This document shows, in pieces, positions 17,068 to 25,106 of a stretch of DNA of 64,000 bases. Below the pieces are notes generated by a model. The model was not told where the DNA came from, searched no databases, and worked only from the letters and a program-made list of their open reading frames with translations. The position numbers and the translations under genes were made by a program. Source of the DNA: an uncultured Pelagibacteraceae bacterium. GTDB taxonomy: Bacteria; Pseudomonadota; Alphaproteobacteria; Pelagibacterales; Pelagibacteraceae. The stretch covers positions 1 to 64,000 of the forward strand of contig CACHEF010000002.1 in the NCBI GenBank assembly GCA_902578775.1. The letters are read 5' to 3'. Numbering within the stretch: the first letter of the stretch is position 1; each line of letters begins with the position of its first letter.

Positions 17068-17783
17068 TAATTTATTATTTTCTTAAATCTTTTAATTACT
17101 TTCTTAATGCCAAAAAAAATTGACTCACCAATAATAAAATGACCTATATTGAATTCCTTTATTTCTTTAATTTTTGATAAAATTTTAGTAGATTTATAAT
17201 CTAATCCGTGTCCTGCGTGAACCTCTATTCCAATTTCACTAGCTAGTTTTGATGATTTTTTGATTCTTAGAAATTCTTTTTTTGTATTTTTTTTTGATTT
17301 AACTAAATTAGCAAATCGTCCAGTATGTATTTCTATACAATCTGTTCCTAACTCTTTTGATGTTAAAACATCTTTTAAAGATGGATTAATAAAAAGACTA
17401 GTTCGGATCTTTTTTTTCTTAAATAATCTTATTATAAATTTGATTTTATTTTTATTTTTTTTTAAATTTAAGCCGCCTTCAGTAGTAATTTCTTTTCGAT
17501 TTTCTGGTACAATACAAATATAATTTGGTTTTATTTTAAGTGCTTTCTTAACTATTTCGTTTTTAATAGAAATTTCTAAGTTAACTAACAAATTTTTTAT
17601 AGCACATATATTTTTAGCATCTAAATCTTTTATATGTCGTCTATCTTCTCTTAAATGTATGGTTACAGAATCAGCTCCATGAGATTTAACAATTTTTGCT
17701 GCATAAAAAGGATCTGGATGAAGTTCACCTCTCGCATTTCTCAGTGTTGCTATATGATCAATATTAACCCCTAATCGTTTCAT
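17067..17783 (-). CDS. pdxJ: Pyridoxine 5'-phosphate synthase
   Basis: Final ring-closing enzyme of the DXP-dependent vitamin B6 route. The 238 residues form the PdxJ barrel: LGVNIDHIATLRNARGE (3-19), GADSVTIHLREDRRHI (about 35-50), VPENRKEITTEGGLNL, CIEIHTGRFA and EVHAGHGLDYKS with FNIGHFIIGES at the end. Overlaps pyrE by 4 bp and acpS by 1 bp. Confidence 0.96.
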   Translation of the reverse strand: MKRLGVNIDHIATLRNARGELHPDPFYAAKIVKSHGADSVTIHLREDRRHIKDLDAKNICAIKNLLVNLEISIKNEIVKKALKIKPNYICIVPENRKEITTEGGLNLKKNKNKIKFIIRLFKKKKIRTSLFINPSLKDVLTSKELGTDCIEIHTGRFANLVKSKKNTKKEFLRIKKSSKLASEIGIEVHAGHGLDYKSTKILSKIKEIKEFNIGHFIIGESIFFGIKKVIKRFKKIIN

Positions 17784-18367
17784 CTTATAAATCTACTTCC
17801 AGGTTTTGATATTGGGATCAATTTTAATTTATCAGGTAATTGATTTGGTTTATAAGTTGGTACTTCTATCTTTAAATGTGAAATAATTTTTTGTTTTATC
17901 TTAAGAGTTTTTTTACTTGATCTATCTATGATAGAAGCAAATCCTAATAATTTTGCATTAGATTTTTTTATCAATCGAACACATTCCAAACTTGACTTGC
18001 CAGTCGTGATTACATCTTCAATTATTAATACTTTTGAATTTTTCTTTATATTAAAGCCTCTTCTTAAAGTAAATTTTCCATCTACCCTTTCACAAAAAAT
18101 TGTTTCTTTTTTTAAAAGTTTACCAATTTCATATCCAATAACTATACCACCTATTGCTGGAGCTAGTATTAAATCAATTTTTTTAAAATTTTTTTTAATT
18201 TTATAAGCTAGAGATTTACATATTAATTTTGCTTTATCTGGATGGCTTAGTAATTTTGCACATTGAATATATTTTGATGAATGTAAGCCAGAGGATAATA
18301 CAAAGTGTCCTTCTAAAAGTGCATTAGTTTTTTTTAAAATATTTAAAGATTTTTTGAGTGAAAGCAT
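17780..18367 (-). CDS. pyrE: Orotate phosphoribosyltransferase
   Basis: Adds ribose 5-phosphate from PRPP to orotate in UMP synthesis. The 195-residue protein starts MLSLKKSLNILKKTNALLEG, then HFVLSSGLHSSKYIQ, and carries the PRPP loop KVLIIEDVITTGKSSLE (about residues 110-126). The first available ATG (18367) lies 44 bases inside the end of the upstream rel gene; no later ATG keeps the conserved N-terminus, so the overlap appears real. pdxJ follows with a 4-bp overlap. Confidence 0.94.
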   Translation of the reverse strand: MLSLKKSLNILKKTNALLEGHFVLSSGLHSSKYIQCAKLLSHPDKAKLICKSLAYKIKKNFKKIDLILAPAIGGIVIGYEIGKLLKKETIFCERVDGKFTLRRGFNIKKNSKVLIIEDVITTGKSSLECVRLIKKSNAKLLGFASIIDRSSKKTLKIKQKIISHLKIEVPTYKPNQLPDKLKLIPISKPGSRFIR

Positions 18368-20069
18368 TTCTTTTATCTTCGTGTCTAATTATTTTAAATT
18401 TTATACTCTTTTGTTTTAACTCCGCAATAAAATTAGTGAAATTTTTTAAATCTCTGATGATTAATTGAAATTTAAAGTTAATATAATTTGGGTTTTTACC
18501 AGCCATTTCTAAATTAGAAATATTTAATTTGTGATCACCAATTAATGAACTTATACTGCCTAATTGTCCTGGTTTGTCAGGTAAAGAAATCCATAAAGTA
18601 GTATTATATTTTTTTGATTTTTGCTCTTTTTCTTCACCCTTATCGTGCCAATATCTTCTGATGGCTGCTCGTGCTTTACCTGTTTTGGTTACTGGAATCC
18701 AATGTAAAGATGGAGATTGATTTTTAGAGGTAATTATATTTATCCTATCCCCATTTCTTAAAATTGTTTGTAATTCGCTCTTATTTCCATTTATTTCACA
18801 TCCTACAGCTGTATTTCCAATTTTGGTATGAACAGCATAAGCAAAATCAATGGGTGTTGCATCTTTAGGCAATTTAATAACTGAGCCTTTTGGCGTGAAG
18901 CAAAAAACATTTTCTTGGAACATTTGTAATTTCGTATACTCATATGAATGTTCAGGATTTTCATTTTTTTCTATAATCTCAACTAAATCTTTTAACCAAT
19001 CATATTCTTTCCATTGTAGAGAATTAAATTTTTCTGAAGATTTATATTGCCAGTGAGACGCTATACCTCTTTCAGCAAAATCATGCATATTTGAAGTACG
19101 TATTTGTATTTCAATTGGTTTTTTAAATGATCCAATTACAGATGTATGAAGAGATTTATAACCATTTATTTTTGGAGAGGAAATATAATCTTTAAATTTT
19201 CCTGGTATACAATTCCATTTTTTATGTAAAATTCCTAAGGTTTGATAACAATCATCCTCATTATTTAAAATTATTCTAAACCCAATAATATCTGTTATTT
19301 GCTCAAGAGAAACTCTTTTTTTTTGAAGTTTTCTCCAAATTGAAAAAGGTGTTTTTTCTCTACCAAAAATTGATGCTTCAATTTTATTTTCAATTAACAG
19401 ATTTTTTATTTCTACTGACAAGCTTTCAAAAATATCTTCTTTATCTTTTTTAATTTCATTTAATCTTGTTTGAATTAATTTTCTTGCCTCTAGATTTAAA
19501 ATTTCAAATGAAAGATCCTCTAATTCGTCTCTTATCCGATGCATACCCATTCTATCTGCTAATGGTGCATAAATTTCCATTGTTTCTTGAGAAATTCTTT
19601 TTCTTTTTTCCTCTCGTTGGATTGATTTTATTGTTCGCATATTGTGTAATCTATCTGCTAACTTCACAAGTAAAACTCTAATATCCTTAGATGTTGCTAA
19701 GATTAGTTTTCTAAAATTTTCTGCTTTTGAATTTGCTGCAGCGGTATTTTCAAAAACAGATATTTTTGTAACACCTTCTACTAATTCAGCTACTTCTTCA
19801 CCAAATTCACCTTTAATGGTCTCATAGGTTGCAAATGTATCTTCTATAGTGTCGTGCAATAAGCCTGTAGCTATTGTTGCAGAATCAAGTTTTAAATCAG
19901 TAAGTATATTGGCCACTTCTATTGGATGAACTGAATAAGGATCCCCTGATGCTCTTTTTTGATTACTATGAGCTTTGACAGCAAAATCATATGCTTTATT
20001 TAAACGGTCTAAATTTACAAATTTGTTATAGCCTTTGATTTTATTAATTAATTCTTCTGGATTTAACAT
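18324..20069 (-). CDS. rel: Bifunctional (p)ppGpp synthetase/hydrolase, compact form
   Basis: Makes and degrades the stringent-response alarmone (p)ppGpp. Order of domains in 581 residues: HD hydrolase (about 25-180, with His48 and the His72-Asp73 pair), synthetase (about 235-345, with the ITDIIGFRIIL and INGYKSLHT segments), TGS (about 386-448) and ACT (about 491-565). Both catalytic halves look intact. Canonical Rel/SpoT proteins are about 700-750 residues because a helical and zinc-finger region lies between TGS and ACT; here only about 40 residues join them. Regulation by the ribosome may therefore differ. The 3' end overlaps pyrE by 44 bp. Confidence 0.96.
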   Translation of the reverse strand: MLNPEELINKIKGYNKFVNLDRLNKAYDFAVKAHSNQKRASGDPYSVHPIEVANILTDLKLDSATIATGLLHDTIEDTFATYETIKGEFGEEVAELVEGVTKISVFENTAAANSKAENFRKLILATSKDIRVLLVKLADRLHNMRTIKSIQREEKRKRISQETMEIYAPLADRMGMHRIRDELEDLSFEILNLEARKLIQTRLNEIKKDKEDIFESLSVEIKNLLIENKIEASIFGREKTPFSIWRKLQKKRVSLEQITDIIGFRIILNNEDDCYQTLGILHKKWNCIPGKFKDYISSPKINGYKSLHTSVIGSFKKPIEIQIRTSNMHDFAERGIASHWQYKSSEKFNSLQWKEYDWLKDLVEIIEKNENPEHSYEYTKLQMFQENVFCFTPKGSVIKLPKDATPIDFAYAVHTKIGNTAVGCEINGNKSELQTILRNGDRINIITSKNQSPSLHWIPVTKTGKARAAIRRYWHDKGEEKEQKSKKYNTTLWISLPDKPGQLGSISSLIGDHKLNISNLEMAGKNPNYINFKFQLIIRDLKNFTNFIAELKQKSIKFKIIRHEDKRNAFTQKIFKYFKKN

Positions 20070-20089
20070 TTTATCAATATAACATTAAA

Positions 20090-20566
20090 TTATATATATT
20101 TAATAGATGTAATATCCTTATTTGATAAGGAAAAGATTAATTTTTTTATATTTTTATTAGTTTTAGGATGTACAAAATTAGGAGCTATCTCAAATAAAGG
20201 TATTAAAACAAAATTTCTTTTAGACATTCTTTCGTGTGGTATTTTAATTTTACCTGAAATTACTTTATTTCTATAAGAAATGATGTCTATATCACATGTG
20301 CGAGGTGAATTTAAAAACTTTTTTTTTCTTCCAAGCTTATATTCAATTAATTTAGAAACTTTTAAAAAATTTTTAGGTGATATTCGTGTATCAGATTTAA
20401 TTACTATATTTATAAATTTCGGCTTACTTGGATCTGGCCAAGATGGTGTTTCATAGTATCGAGATGATCTTAAAATATTTATTCCATTAATAGTTAGGTA
20501 ATATTTAGCTTTTTCAATATTATCTATTCTATTTCCTAAGTTTGAACCTATTCCAATATAAACCAT
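20090..20566 (-). CDS. folK: 2-amino-4-hydroxy-6-hydroxymethyldihydropteridine pyrophosphokinase
   Basis: Activates the pterin for folate synthesis by pyrophosphate transfer from ATP. The 158-residue protein has the start YIGIGSNLGNRIDNIEKA, then YYETPSWPDPSKPKFINIVI (about residues 42-61) and the signature SPRTCDIDIISYRN (about 102-115), ending with KIPHERMSKRNFVLIPL. Starts directly after the smpB stop on the same strand, 20 bp before rel. Confidence 0.95.
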   Translation of the reverse strand: MVYIGIGSNLGNRIDNIEKAKYYLTINGINILRSSRYYETPSWPDPSKPKFINIVIKSDTRISPKNFLKVSKLIEYKLGRKKKFLNSPRTCDIDIISYRNKVISGKIKIPHERMSKRNFVLIPLFEIAPNFVHPKTNKNIKKLIFSLSNKDITSIKYI

Positions 20567-21037
20567 TTAACTAGATTTTCTTATATAACGAGCTTTATCT
20601 CGATTCCAGTCTCTATTTTTTTTTGCTACTCTTTTATCATATTGCTTTTTACCTTTTGCTATCGCAATTTCAATTTTAGCTTTACCTTTTTTGAAGTACA
20701 TTTTAGTTGGAACTATTGTAAATCCGTCTTTTTGCATCTTTCCAATCAACTTATTAATTTCTTTTTTATTAAGTAATAATTTTCTTTCATCTAGAGGATT
20801 ATGATTAGAATTATTAGCTTGTTTATATTTAGCAATATGAGAGTTAACTAAAAGTATTTCTCCATTTTTTTCTACAGCATAAGAGTCTGCTATATTAACT
20901 TTTCCATCTCTGACAGATTTAATTTCTGAGCCTTTAAGAATTATTCCAGCTTCAATAAGATCCTCAAAAAAATAATTAAAACTTGCTTTTCTATTCAAAC
21001 AAATAATTTTTAAACCCGTACTGGTTTTTTTTTTCAT
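20567..21037 (-). CDS. smpB: SsrA-binding protein SmpB
   Basis: Binds tmRNA and delivers it to stalled ribosomes for trans-translation. I chose the ATG at 21037 (156 residues); the frame could also open at a TTG one codon upstream, but the ATG overlaps the dapA stop in the common TGATG form. Typical segments are [38 protein letters not shown] and [20 protein letters not shown], with a basic tail. No tmRNA gene was seen in this window. dapA upstream is the usual alphaproteobacterial neighbour. Confidence 0.95.
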   Translation of the reverse strand: MKKKTSTGLKIICLNRKASFNYFFEDLIEAGIILKGSEIKSVRDGKVNIADSYAVEKNGEILLVNSHIAKYKQANNSNHNPLDERKLLLNKKEINKLIGKMQKDGFTIVPTKMYFKKGKAKIEIAIAKGKKQYDKRVAKKNRDWNRDKARYIRKSS

Positions 21038-21921
21038 CAAATTAATTTAGCAGATCTCAAAGCTTTATTAACTATATCTTTAGTTTTATCTGTTACTTTA
21101 ACAAGAGGTAATCTTACTTCATCATTACATAAACCTAGTTGTTTAGCTGCATATTTTACTGGACTTGGATTACTCTCAACAAACATTGAATGATGCAATG
21201 GTTGTAAAACTTCATTTAATTTTTTTGCTTTTTCATTGTTGGCAAATTTACTTTTTAAATTAGAAAACTTTTGAAAATCTGAACAAAGTCTAGGGGCGAT
21301 ATTTGCTGTAACACTTATTGCTCCTTCTCCACCTCTTTTATTAAATTCTAATGCGTTATCATCATTGCCTGTTAATTGTAAAAAATCTTTTCCTAATTTT
21401 TTTAAAGTTTGGTCAACTCTATTTAAATCTCCAGTAGCATCTTTTACTCCAATAATATTCTTCAACTCATATAATCTAGCCATTGTATCAACAGACATGT
21501 CTATAACTGATCTTCCAGGAATATTATAAATTAAAATTGGAATTCCACATTTATTGTTAATAGCTTTGTAATGTTGGTATAAACCCTCCTGAGTCGGTTT
21601 ATTATAATATGGGGTTACTATTAGGGCTCCATTAGCACCAATTTTTTCTGCATGATTAGTTAAGGATATAGCCTCTTCTGTTGAATTTGAACCTGTTCCA
21701 GCAAATACAGGTAATTTTCCATTACTTTCTTTGACACACAATTCTATTACTCTTTCATGTTCATTATGACTTAAAGTTGGTGATTCACCCGTTGTTCCTG
21801 CCGGAACTAATCCATTAGTGCCATTATTAATGTGAAAATGAATTAGTTTAATATAGGTTTCATCATCAAGCTTATCATCTTTGAATGGAGTAATTAACGC
21901 AACATTTGATCCTTTAAACAT
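21037..21921 (-). CDS. dapA: 4-hydroxy-tetrahydrodipicolinate synthase
   Basis: Condenses pyruvate with aspartate semialdehyde, the first committed step to diaminopimelate and lysine. The 294-residue TIM barrel has [17 protein letters not shown] (39-55), [17 protein letters not shown] (102-118), YNIPGRS with Tyr132, and [10 protein letters not shown] with the Schiff-base Lys160. Divergent from the lytic transglycosylase gene, 42 bp between starts, a pairing also seen in other alphaproteobacteria. Confidence 0.97.
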   Translation of the reverse strand: MFKGSNVALITPFKDDKLDDETYIKLIHFHINNGTNGLVPAGTTGESPTLSHNEHERVIELCVKESNGKLPVFAGTGSNSTEEAISLTNHAEKIGANGALIVTPYYNKPTQEGLYQHYKAINNKCGIPILIYNIPGRSVIDMSVDTMARLYELKNIIGVKDATGDLNRVDQTLKKLGKDFLQLTGNDDNALEFNKRGGEGAISVTANIAPRLCSDFQKFSNLKSKFANNEKAKKLNEVLQPLHHSMFVESNPSPVKYAAKQLGLCNDEVRLPLVKVTDKTKDIVNKALRSAKLI

Positions 21922-21963
21922 AAATACTTATAACATAAATTATCGATTCACATACTAAAGATT

Positions 21964-24180
21964 ATGTTTAAAAAATTAATAATAATAATCAGTTTCCTAT
22001 TATTTGTTAATACAAATTATAGCAATATTGCTTCAGCAAAAGACAATCTAATTCCATTAAAAAAACCAAAATTAACAAAACAAGAACTAAAAGAAAAGAT
22101 TTTAATAAATACTTTAAAACCTGTACCAAAACCATCATCTGAAACTCAGATAAAACCATCTACAAAAATTGCTGAAAATAAAAAAATTAAACCTAAATTT
22201 TTAATTCCAAAGAAAAAACCTTTAATATCAGGCAATATTACAGATAAAAAAGTTATTAAGTCAAAGTTTTACAGTAAAAAAGATTTCAGTATTGCTAAAA
22301 AAAGTTTATCTGAAATGAAAAAATCAAATTGGAGTGCGGCTGTTAATATATCAAAAAAAGCAAAGGATAAATCAATTTATAATTTTATACAGTGGAAACA
22401 CCTGTTAACAAAGGGTAATAAAGCCTCTTTTTATGATTATTTAAATTTTATAAATACAAATGAGAACTATCCGAGAATTGGAAGAATTAGGTATCTGGCT
22501 GAACATAAATTATCAAATGAAAAAATTTCACCTAAAAAAATTATAAGATGGTTCCAAGGAGAAGAACCATTAAGTGGATACGGTAAAATGATTTTAGGTG
22601 AAAGTTATGTGATCACAGGAAAGATTGATAAAGGGACAGAATTAATTAAAGATGGTTGGATAACAGCCGATCTAAGCAAAACCGATTTACGATTTTTTAG
22701 AAAAAAATTTAGAAAATATCTTAAAGCTGAGGATTATATTAAAAGAGCTGATTATCTAGCATGGAATAATAAGTATTGGGATTTAAAAAGAATGTTGAGA
22801 TATTTACCTAAAGATTATGAGCTGCTTTATAATGCTAGACAATTATTAATGAGTAAATCATATGGTGTAGATCAAGCAATTAAAAATGTTCCACAAAAAT
22901 TTAAAAATGATGCTGGTTTAAATTATGATCGTCTAAAATGGCGGCGTAAAAGAGGTCGTGTTGATAGTTCTGTTGAAATTCTTTTAAAGATAAAAAATAC
23001 AAAAGATTATTTGATAAGGCCTGATAAATGGTGGAAAGAGAGAGAAATAATTTCTAGATCGCTAATTTATAAAAAAAAATATGAATTGGCTTATAGGATT
23101 TCTAGCAATCATGCTTTAAATGAAGGTGCCGAATATGCAGAAGCAGAATGGATGAGTGGTTGGATCGCCTTAAGTTTTTTGGATGATCCTTTGTTGTCAA
23201 AAGAACATTTTGAAAATTTTTATAACAATGTAAGTTATCCTATTAGTACATCAAGAGGAGCATACTGGCTTGCAAAATCTTATAAAGCGCTTGGGGATAA
23301 CGATAATTCAAAAAAATGGTTCAAAGAAGCCTCTAAGTATTTGACTACTTATTATGGTCAGTTGGCATTTTTAGAATTATATCCAAATGAAAAATTTGAA
23401 CTTAATGAGGATTTTGAAGTTAATAATGAATATAGAGAAGCTTTTTATTCGAAAGAATTAGTAAAAATTATATATCTTTTGGACGAATTAGATGAAGATA
23501 AATATACAAAATTTATTCTAAGACATTTAGCAAATGATGATATTCAAAATGGAAGTGAAGTTCTTGCTGCAGAACTTTCAACAAATATTGAAAGGTTTGA
23601 TTTTGCAATTCAAATAGCTAAAATTGCATCATATGAAAAACGATTTCATAATAAATTTAATTATCCAATAATAAGTACTCCAAAATATATTAATGGAAGA
23701 AAAATTCCAGAAAGTGCATTCATTTTATCTATAATTAGGCAAGAGAGTGAATTTGACTTGAGTGCAAACAGTCATGCTGGAGCAAAAGGATTAATGCAGC
23801 TAATGCCTTACACTGCTAAATTAGTAGCCAAACAAGCAAAACTTCCTTACGTTAGATCAAAACTGACAACAGATCCTGAATATAATATTAATCTAGGATC
23901 ACACTACATTGCTGGGTTAATATTAAATTATGACGGTGCTTATCCGTTTGCTATTGCAGCTTATAATGCTGGCCCAAATAGAGTCAAATATTGGAAAAAA
24001 ATTAACAAAGACCCTCAAAAAAAACAAATAAATTACGTTGACTGGATTGAGTTAATTAAATTTAGAGAAACTAGAAATTATGTTCAAAGAGTATTAGAAA
24101 ATTACAATGTATACAGGTTCATACTTGAGCAAAGACCTATTAAAATGAAGAATTTTTTTAAAGACGAACCATTATTTTAA
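21964..24180 (+). CDS. Soluble lytic murein transglycosylase (Slt70-like)
   Basis: Cleaves peptidoglycan glycan strands with formation of anhydromuramic acid; exported to the periplasm by an N-terminal hydrophobic signal (about residues 4-25). After a Lys/Pro-rich low-complexity linker (about 28-105) comes a long helical superhelix (about 110-570) like the U-domain of Slt70. The catalytic domain follows with ILSIIRQESEFDLSA (Glu594), SHAGAKGLMQLMPYTA, NINLGSHYIAGL and AIAAYNAGPNRV. The 738-residue length fits the family. The stop codon is only 2 bp from the 3' end of the convergent tRNA-Ser gene. Confidence 0.93.
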   Translation: MFKKLIIIISFLLFVNTNYSNIASAKDNLIPLKKPKLTKQELKEKILINTLKPVPKPSSETQIKPSTKIAENKKIKPKFLIPKKKPLISGNITDKKVIKSKFYSKKDFSIAKKSLSEMKKSNWSAAVNISKKAKDKSIYNFIQWKHLLTKGNKASFYDYLNFINTNENYPRIGRIRYLAEHKLSNEKISPKKIIRWFQGEEPLSGYGKMILGESYVITGKIDKGTELIKDGWITADLSKTDLRFFRKKFRKYLKAEDYIKRADYLAWNNKYWDLKRMLRYLPKDYELLYNARQLLMSKSYGVDQAIKNVPQKFKNDAGLNYDRLKWRRKRGRVDSSVEILLKIKNTKDYLIRPDKWWKEREIISRSLIYKKKYELAYRISSNHALNEGAEYAEAEWMSGWIALSFLDDPLLSKEHFENFYNNVSYPISTSRGAYWLAKSYKALGDNDNSKKWFKEASKYLTTYYGQLAFLELYPNEKFELNEDFEVNNEYREAFYSKELVKIIYLLDELDEDKYTKFILRHLANDDIQNGSEVLAAELSTNIERFDFAIQIAKIASYEKRFHNKFNYPIISTPKYINGRKIPESAFILSIIRQESEFDLSANSHAGAKGLMQLMPYTAKLVAKQAKLPYVRSKLTTDPEYNINLGSHYIAGLILNYDGAYPFAIAAYNAGPNRVKYWKKINKDPQKKQINYVDWIELIKFRETRNYVQRVLENYNVYRFILEQRPIKMKNFFKDEPLF

Positions 24181-24182
24181 TC

Positions 24183-24274
24183 TGGCGGAAGAGGAGGGAT
24201 TCGAACCCTCGGTACAAGTTTCCTCGCACGGTCATTTAGCAAACGACTGGTTTCAGCCTCTCACCCACTCTTCC
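24183..24274 (-). tRNA. tRNA-Ser, anticodon GCU, with encoded CCA
   Basis: Reading the minus strand from 24274, the acceptor arm GGAAGAG pairs with CTCTTCC, followed by discriminator G and a genomically encoded CCA. The anticodon stem GTCGT/ATGAC encloses the seven-base loop TTGCTAA, giving anticodon GCT, which reads serine codons AGC and AGU. A long variable arm and a TTCGAAT T-loop are present, as expected for class II serine tRNA. It is the only RNA gene I found in the window. Confidence 0.97.
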
Positions 24275-24290
24275 TTGAATAATTTGTATA

Positions 24291-24308
24291 TACAATATTA
24301 TTATTGTA
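24291..24308. repeat. Perfect 7-bp inverted repeat between tRNA-Ser and the deacetylase-like gene
   Basis: TACAATA and TATTGTA flank the four bases TTAT, within the 82-bp divergent spacer between the tRNA gene and the + strand accessory module. It could be an operator-like site or part of the tRNA promoter region. In such A+T-rich DNA a palindrome of this size can also be chance. Confidence 0.3.
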
Positions 24309-24356
24309 GATTGATACTGACATAGGAAAAAAAATCAATATTTATAGTTTATCATT

Positions 24357-25106
24357 ATGAGAAATAATTTTTCATTTAGCGAATATAAGAAAATAGTCTC
24401 GTATTTCTTAGCTGAATTAAAAATTACTAAAATTGAAAACATTAATAAACAGAGTAAAAAATTTTTTTTTATAAGACATGATGTGGAGTTCTCTATTTTA
24501 AGAGCTTTTGATTTAGCTAAATTTGAAAAAGAAAATTTAGGAATAAAAACTAACTATTTTTTTCAAGTGAAAAATAACTGTTACAATTTAATTTCAAATA
24601 AAAATATAGAGCTAGTTAAAAAAATACAAAAAATGGGACATAATATTGGATTACATTTTAATTATTCAGGAAAAAATAACCAATCAAATATAAAAAAAGA
24701 ACTTTACAATCAATTTAATATTTTAAATAAATATTTTAAAAATATAAAAAATTATTTTACACCACATAGACCAAACCAAATGAAATCTTTACAAAAAAGT
24801 GAAATTAAAGGATTAACAAATTTATATACAAATAACTATTTTACTCCTTTTGATATGATAAAAAAAAATTATAATTTACCATTATATTTAGCCGACTCGA
24901 GAGGCCAATGGAAATATATATACCCTTTAGATGTAGATTTAAGTAAGTATAAAAAAATTCAATTAAACTTTCATCCAGATTTATGGTCAAAAAAAGGTTT
25001 AATAAATAAAAAAAATTACGATGATTTAATCAACGTGAATAGTAAAATATTTAAACAATCATTGTTAGATGAGACAGATTATCTTAAAAAAATAGTAAAA
25101 ATATAA
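24357..25106 (+). CDS. Polysaccharide deacetylase-like protein (CE4/NodB-type fold)
   Basis: Probable member of the carbohydrate esterase 4 fold, which removes acetyl groups from sugar polymers. In its 249 residues FFFIRHDVEFSILRAFDLA gives a His41-Asp42 metal motif in place of the classical TFDD. MGHNIGLHFNYSG carries His95 and His100, similar to the second CE4 motif, and ADSRGQWKY and LNFHPDLW resemble later motifs. No signal peptide is seen, so a cytoplasmic role on a glycan precursor is likely. The stop overlaps the start of the carbamoyltransferase gene (TAATG), so the two act together. The substrate is unknown. Confidence 0.7.
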   Translation: MRNNFSFSEYKKIVSYFLAELKITKIENINKQSKKFFFIRHDVEFSILRAFDLAKFEKENLGIKTNYFFQVKNNCYNLISNKNIELVKKIQKMGHNIGLHFNYSGKNNQSNIKKELYNQFNILNKYFKNIKNYFTPHRPNQMKSLQKSEIKGLTNLYTNNYFTPFDMIKKNYNLPLYLADSRGQWKYIYPLDVDLSKYKKIQLNFHPDLWSKKGLINKKNYDDLINVNSKIFKQSLLDETDYLKKIVKI

